Shown in pieces: positions 60,472 to 64,000 of a stretch of 64,000 nucleotides of DNA. The translations under genes were made by a program, and so were the position numbers. How positions within the stretch are numbered: the stretch's first letter is position 1; every line of letters begins with the position of its first letter. The DNA comes from Loktanella sp. M215 (GTDB lineage Bacteria > Pseudomonadota > Alphaproteobacteria > Rhodobacterales > Rhodobacteraceae), in the NCBI RefSeq assembly GCF_021735925.1, contig NZ_WMEA01000008.1, forward strand, positions 69,373-133,372. Reading direction: 5' to 3'. The notes beneath the pieces are model-generated. The model worked only from the letters and a program-made list of their open reading frames with translations. It was not told the DNA's origin and made no database searches.

Positions 60472-61442
60472 GCACTCGCCCCGATGTACCAGAAGTCGTC
60501 AAGGTTCGCCTCGACGCGGCGCGCCTCGTGTTCCGCACTGTTCACCGCCTGAGAGAGCAGGTCCAGCGCAGTCGCACCCGACTGCCACATGATGCGGTTG
60601 GCCTGTCCGGTGCTGACGCGCACGTTCAGCGGCGCACCGTTGCTGCAGTGCATCTCCAGCCGCTGGATCGCGATATTCAGCCGGTCGGTGAAGGCAGGAT
60701 AATCGTTCATCCGCGCGCCTTCGACGACACAGACGAAAGACCCGCTGCCAGCGTAGGCCGCAACGAAGGTATGCCCCGCCAGCGTGTCCGACAGCGCCTC
60801 TGCCACATCGACGATCATGCACTGAAAATCAAAGGCCGTGGTCTGCAGAAAAAGCTGCTCGATCCGGCGGATCGACACGGCAAAGACGCTGGACCCGAAC
60901 AGCCGCGCCCGCGACAGTTTCGAGACGTAGTTTTCCAGCGCCACCACATCGACGATCCCGTCGATGTCACGAATCTCGAACGGCTTGTAGATCGACAGCG
61001 GCCCGGTTTCGACACTGGCGCGGTGCCCCGACGGCGTCTGCTCGAACGTGACGCCGGCCTGCCGGCGCGCCTGCACGAGGGATTCCAGCAAATTCAGACG
61101 GACCCGCAATTCCGCGATATCGAAAGGCTTGTTCAGATAATCCGACGCGCCCGCCAGAAAAGCCGAGTCGATATAACGCTTTTCCGACATCGCGGTCAGC
61201 ATCATCACCGGCGTCTGCGCATAGCCCGCGATCAGGCGCAGGGCGCGGCAGACCTCGGCCCCGTTCATTTCGGGCATCTGGTAGTCCAGCAGGACGCAAT
61301 CGAAATCCTTGCTGGCGTGCAGGATCGACAGCGCCTCCGGCCCGGAGGACGCGGTATGCAGATCATGGTCTCCGACGTGCCCGATGATTTCCATCAGGAG
61401 TTCGAGGATGAAGGGGTCGTCATCCACAGCCAGGATTTTCAT
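60468..61442 (-). CDS. response regulator with degenerate GGDEF-like output
   Basis: The receiver domain (residues 1-120) has acidic D7-D9, phosphoacceptor D53 (CVLLDYQMP), T83 and K105 (YLNKPFD). The C-terminal half (residues about 165-320) resembles a diguanylate cyclase by length and pattern (RLFGSSVFAVSIRRIEQL; LSDTLAGHTFVAAYAGSGSFVCVVEG; RVSTGQAN), but AGSGSF stands where GGDEF should be. It is therefore probably a catalytically dead signalling or binding domain. The start at 61442 is set by the REC domain. It is co-transcribed with hpt. Confidence 0.82.
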   Translation of the reverse strand: MKILAVDDDPFILELLMEIIGHVGDHDLHTASSGPEALSILHASKDFDCVLLDYQMPEMNGAEVCRALRLIAGYAQTPVMMLTAMSEKRYIDSAFLAGASDYLNKPFDIAELRVRLNLLESLVQARRQAGVTFEQTPSGHRASVETGPLSIYKPFEIRDIDGIVDVVALENYVSKLSRARLFGSSVFAVSIRRIEQLFLQTTAFDFQCMIVDVAEALSDTLAGHTFVAAYAGSGSFVCVVEGARMNDYPAFTDRLNIAIQRLEMHCSNGAPLNVRVSTGQANRIMWQSGATALDLLSQAVNSAEHEARRVEANLDDFWYIGASA

Positions 61443-61731
61443 GAAACGGCCTTTCTGCCAGCACACACATCTGCGGGATGCGGTTTAAATCTTGTTAACC
61501 TACGGGTGACCGCCAATTGCGGTAGGAATTTGTCACGCCGGCGATCTTTTTGCGGTCGATGCAACCGGCAGGCGCTATTTGCCGAACCTGCCGAATGGTC
61601 AGGTGACCACACGCTTAGGCAGAAATAGCACAGCGCTGCAAAATGTGTCCGTCAACCGGTCGCGTTCGACCCACTTGCGGTTAATCATCCAGCAGGCCCC
61701 GCAGAAGGCCAGTTTTGGGTAGTATCCGTTC
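61443..61731. other. divergent promoter region of the phosphorelay
   Basis: The 289-bp gap separates the regulator/hpt pair from the kinase. It should carry both promoters. No clear operator or RNA was recognised. Confidence 0.5.
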
Positions 61732-64000
61732 ATGCCAGTCAAACCGAACATCAGGGTTCACATCCTGATTTCCCTCATCTGCCTGGGCCTGACCGCAGGG
61801 GTCGCGATCGCGGCCGAAGTGATTGCACAGCGCCGCGCCGAATCGGCCTATCAGGCGATTGTCGCTGACAGCCGCTCTGCGATGCTGATGCGGATCGAGA
61901 GCTATCTGCTGAGCCTGAACGGGCTTGCGGCCTTCTATGATGCATCGGACAACGTGTCGGGGGCGGACTGGGCCACATATGTCGAGGCTCTTGATATCGA
62001 ACGGACCTTACCGGGGATCCTGGGGCTGGGGCTGGTCGTGCCCAGCAACGGTCCGGACCTGATGGACATCCTGCAAACGGCGCGTGACGCAGGAGAGCCG
62101 GAACTGGTGGTGCATCCCGAAACCGGGCGTCCGGACAAGATGATCATTCGCTACATCGAACCCGGCGGGATCAATTCCGCGGCCCGTGGACTGGACATCA
62201 GTTTCGAACAGAAGCGACGTACCGCGGCCCTGCTGGCCCGTGATACAGGCCAGCCACAGATGACCGGACCGGTCGCTCTGGTGCAACGCAACACTGAGAC
62301 CTGGGGCGCGCTGCTGCTGCGCCCGATCTATGACGTCACGCCGATTCCCGCGACCGAAGCGGCGCGCCGGGCCGCGCATATCGGATGGGTCTATGCGCCG
62401 TACTTCACGAACGACGCCCTCTCGGGCCTTTCCGCCAATCAGGGCGATCTGTTCGACGTCACTGTCACGGACGCAGGGCAGACCATCTTTCACTCGGGCC
62501 AAGCCGATGACCGCTCGCAGTATGTCCGGTCCGAAGACATACCGATCTTTGGGCGGACCTGGACCGTGACATGGGCGAGTTCACCTGCCTTCGACGCCCT
62601 GCACCACAGTCCGGCGCCCTATATCGTTTTGTTTGCAGGCTTTGGCACGACACTGCTTTTGTGGTTCTACCTCCGCGCGCTCGCCAACCGAGAGACCGAG
62701 ATCAACAGGCTGGTCGAGAAAAAGACCCGTGCCCTGTCGGACCGTGTTCTTCAAAACCGGGCCGTCATCGAAAATTCGGTCTTCGGTGTCATGCACCTGG
62801 ATTCGGACGGGATCATCCGGTCGGCCAATGCCGCTTCTGTCGTTCTGCTGGGATTGCCGAAGACCGATCTGAAGGGACGCCGTCTGGCCGACATGGTCAC
62901 ACTGGATGACCCTGACGCCGATACCGGCACACCACAGATGGCCACCGCCTTTCGCGACGGGCAACAGCGCAAGCTCGAGATGCAGACGAACGTCTGGCAC
63001 AGGTCGAACGGTGATGTCGTCCAGTCCGTCCTGCTGCGCGACGTGACCGAAGAAACCCAGTCGCAACAGGCGATCAGCGATGCAGAGCAGCGCTGGAATC
63101 TTGCATTGCAGGGGGCAGAGCTCGGGGTGTTCGACGTCGACCTGAAGACCAACACATCCGTCGTCTCCGACACCTGGCGGCAGATGCTGGAGGTGCCTGT
63201 GGGCATTCCTCTGGATGCGCAGGCGCATTTCTTTTCCCGTATCCATCCGGACGATCTGAAGGTCCTGCAGGCCGCCGATCTGGCTGCGATCAGGGGCGAT
63301 ACGCCGCGGTCGATTTCAGAGTTTCGGGTCAGGATGCCCGACGACAGCTGGCGCTGGCTGCGGTCCGACGCCGTCGTGGTAAAGCGCGATGCGGATGGCA
63401 CCGCCCTGCGGCTGATCGGATCGCAGACTGACATCACCGCCCTGCGCACGGCGGAAACCGCCCGCAGCCACAGCGAGGAACTGCTGCGCCTCGTGATCGA
63501 CCGCGCCCCGGTCGGCACCGCGATCCTCGATCAGAACGGCACGCTGACGCGGACGAACGGCGCCCTGTCCCAGCTGACCGGCCACGCCGAAGACGCACTG
63601 AACGGCAGTCACCTCGACATGATCCTGATGCCCGAGGATCGCGAACCCGTCCTGTCGGCGATCGTCGACCTGCAGGGCGACTCCACGCGCACCTATCGTG
63701 GCGAACACCGGATCCGGTGCCTAGATGGCGATATCCGTTGGGGCCTGATCAAGGTGTCATGGGCCTTCGATCCGGCGCAGGGCACTGAAATCTACATCGT
63801 CCAGATCAGCGACATCACATTGGAAAAACGCGCGGAACAGATCAAGGGCGAGTTCATCGCAACCATCAGCCACGAGCTGCGGACGCCTTTGACCTCGATC
63901 AAGGGTGCGTTGGGCCTGATGGTCGCGAAACGCGCCGACGACCCCTCCGCGCCCTCGGGCCGCCTTCTGGAAATCGCCTCTTCCAACACGAACCGGCTGA
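61732..64000 (+). CDS. CHASE-PAS sensor histidine kinase, runs off the window
   Basis: At least 756 residues are present, in an unbroken frame from ATG 61732. A first membrane helix (HILISLICLGLTAGVAIAAEV) is followed by a periplasmic CHASE domain (residues about 60-280; YLLSLNGLAAFYDASDNVSGADW, GILGLGLVVPS). A second helix (YIVLFAGFGTTLLLWFYLRAL) comes near residue 305, then three PAS domains (about 340-440, 450-570, 580-700). HisKA starts at IATISHELRTPLTSIKGALG, phospho-His about residue 714. The ATPase and any receiver domain lie beyond base 64000. CHASE domains sense small extracellular ligands. It is divergent from the response regulator and Hpt, its likely phosphorelay partners. Confidence 0.92.
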   Translation, partial: MPVKPNIRVHILISLICLGLTAGVAIAAEVIAQRRAESAYQAIVADSRSAMLMRIESYLLSLNGLAAFYDASDNVSGADWATYVEALDIERTLPGILGLGLVVPSNGPDLMDILQTARDAGEPELVVHPETGRPDKMIIRYIEPGGINSAARGLDISFEQKRRTAALLARDTGQPQMTGPVALVQRNTETWGALLLRPIYDVTPIPATEAARRAAHIGWVYAPYFTNDALSGLSANQGDLFDVTVTDAGQTIFHSGQADDRSQYVRSEDIPIFGRTWTVTWASSPAFDALHHSPAPYIVLFAGFGTTLLLWFYLRALANRETEINRLVEKKTRALSDRVLQNRAVIENSVFGVMHLDSDGIIRSANAASVVLLGLPKTDLKGRRLADMVTLDDPDADTGTPQMATAFRDGQQRKLEMQTNVWHRSNGDVVQSVLLRDVTEETQSQQAISDAEQRWNLALQGAELGVFDVDLKTNTSVVSDTWRQMLEVPVGIPLDAQAHFFSRIHPDDLKVLQAADLAAIRGDTPRSISEFRVRMPDDSWRWLRSDAVVVKRDADGTALRLIGSQTDITALRTAETARSHSEELLRLVIDRAPVGTAILDQNGTLTRTNGALSQLTGHAEDALNGSHLDMILMPEDREPVLSAIVDLQGDSTRTYRGEHRIRCLDGDIRWGLIKVSWAFDPAQGTEIYIVQISDITLEKRAEQIKGEFIATISHELRTPLTSIKGALGLMVAKRADDPSAPSGRLLEIASSNTNRL

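Overview
The window looks like a chromosomal or large-replicon segment of a marine alphaproteobacterium of the Roseobacter group (Rhodobacterales). This is inferred from high GC, the gene families (TRAP transporters, PhoD, OtnK/DenD tetronate catabolism, a FeeM-like acyltransferase) and the style of the IS remnants. No rRNA or tRNA gene was recognised. Accessory character is strong: two near-identical IS3-family copies (152-1490 and 45502-46842), another IS3-family element (42788-44060), at least five IS or integrase remnants, and over ten truncated or frameshifted genes.

Layout. 0-5.6 kb: IS copy 1 inside the 3' end of a WGR-domain gene, a UspA protein and an AGCS alanine/Na+ symporter, then a graveyard of IS481, soxR, IS256 and IS21 fragments. 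5.6-12.6 kb: a complete quinate/shikimate catabolic unit (TetR regulator, catabolic shikimate dehydrogenase, 3-dehydroshikimate dehydratase, DctPQM TRAP importer, type II dehydroquinase) predicted to deliver protocatechuate. 13-27.3 kb: a cluster in which regulators (3 LysR, 2 MarR, 1 XRE) sit beside oxidoreductases and hydrolases (2 MDR reductases, azoreductase, quinone reductase, esterases, dienelactone hydrolase, broken GST and dioxygenase), resembling an electrophile/quinone detoxification set. 27.6-29.3 kb: a cNMP-domain/thioredoxin-reductase-like flavoprotein.

29.3-40.1 kb: a phosphorus-scavenging region. It has a phytase-like esterase, a PHP phosphoesterase encoded with an ABC importer, a secreted metallophosphoesterase (frameshifted), PhoD, and a truncated phnC. 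Pho-box-like sites precede the last three genes. Between them sit three small genes for an RHH protein, a Lys/Ala peptide and an HhH protein with a histone-H1-like tail. 40.1-48.9 kb: a mobile/defence scar with cbtB and truncated cbtA behind a cobalamin riboswitch, a serine resolvase with res-like repeats, a RelE/HigB-type toxin-antitoxin pair, an MmeI-type R-M N-terminus cut by an IS, an E/P-rich protein cut by IS copy 2, and a VapBC-type pair.

48.9-51.6 kb: the most interesting unit, comprising a six-TM histidine kinase, an ICMT-type carboxyl methyltransferase and, translationally coupled to it, a FeeM/LuxI-fold N-acyl amino acid synthase-like protein. This is a plausible pathway for N-acyl amino acid methyl ester signals. 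51.7-60.1 kb: a D-erythronate/L-threonate catabolic operon (ltnD frameshifted, otnK, otnC, otnI, deoR, denD, gntP) diverging from a glycerate 2-kinase. 60.1-64 kb: a phosphorelay (Hpt, response regulator with degenerate GGDEF, divergent CHASE-PAS histidine kinase running off the window).
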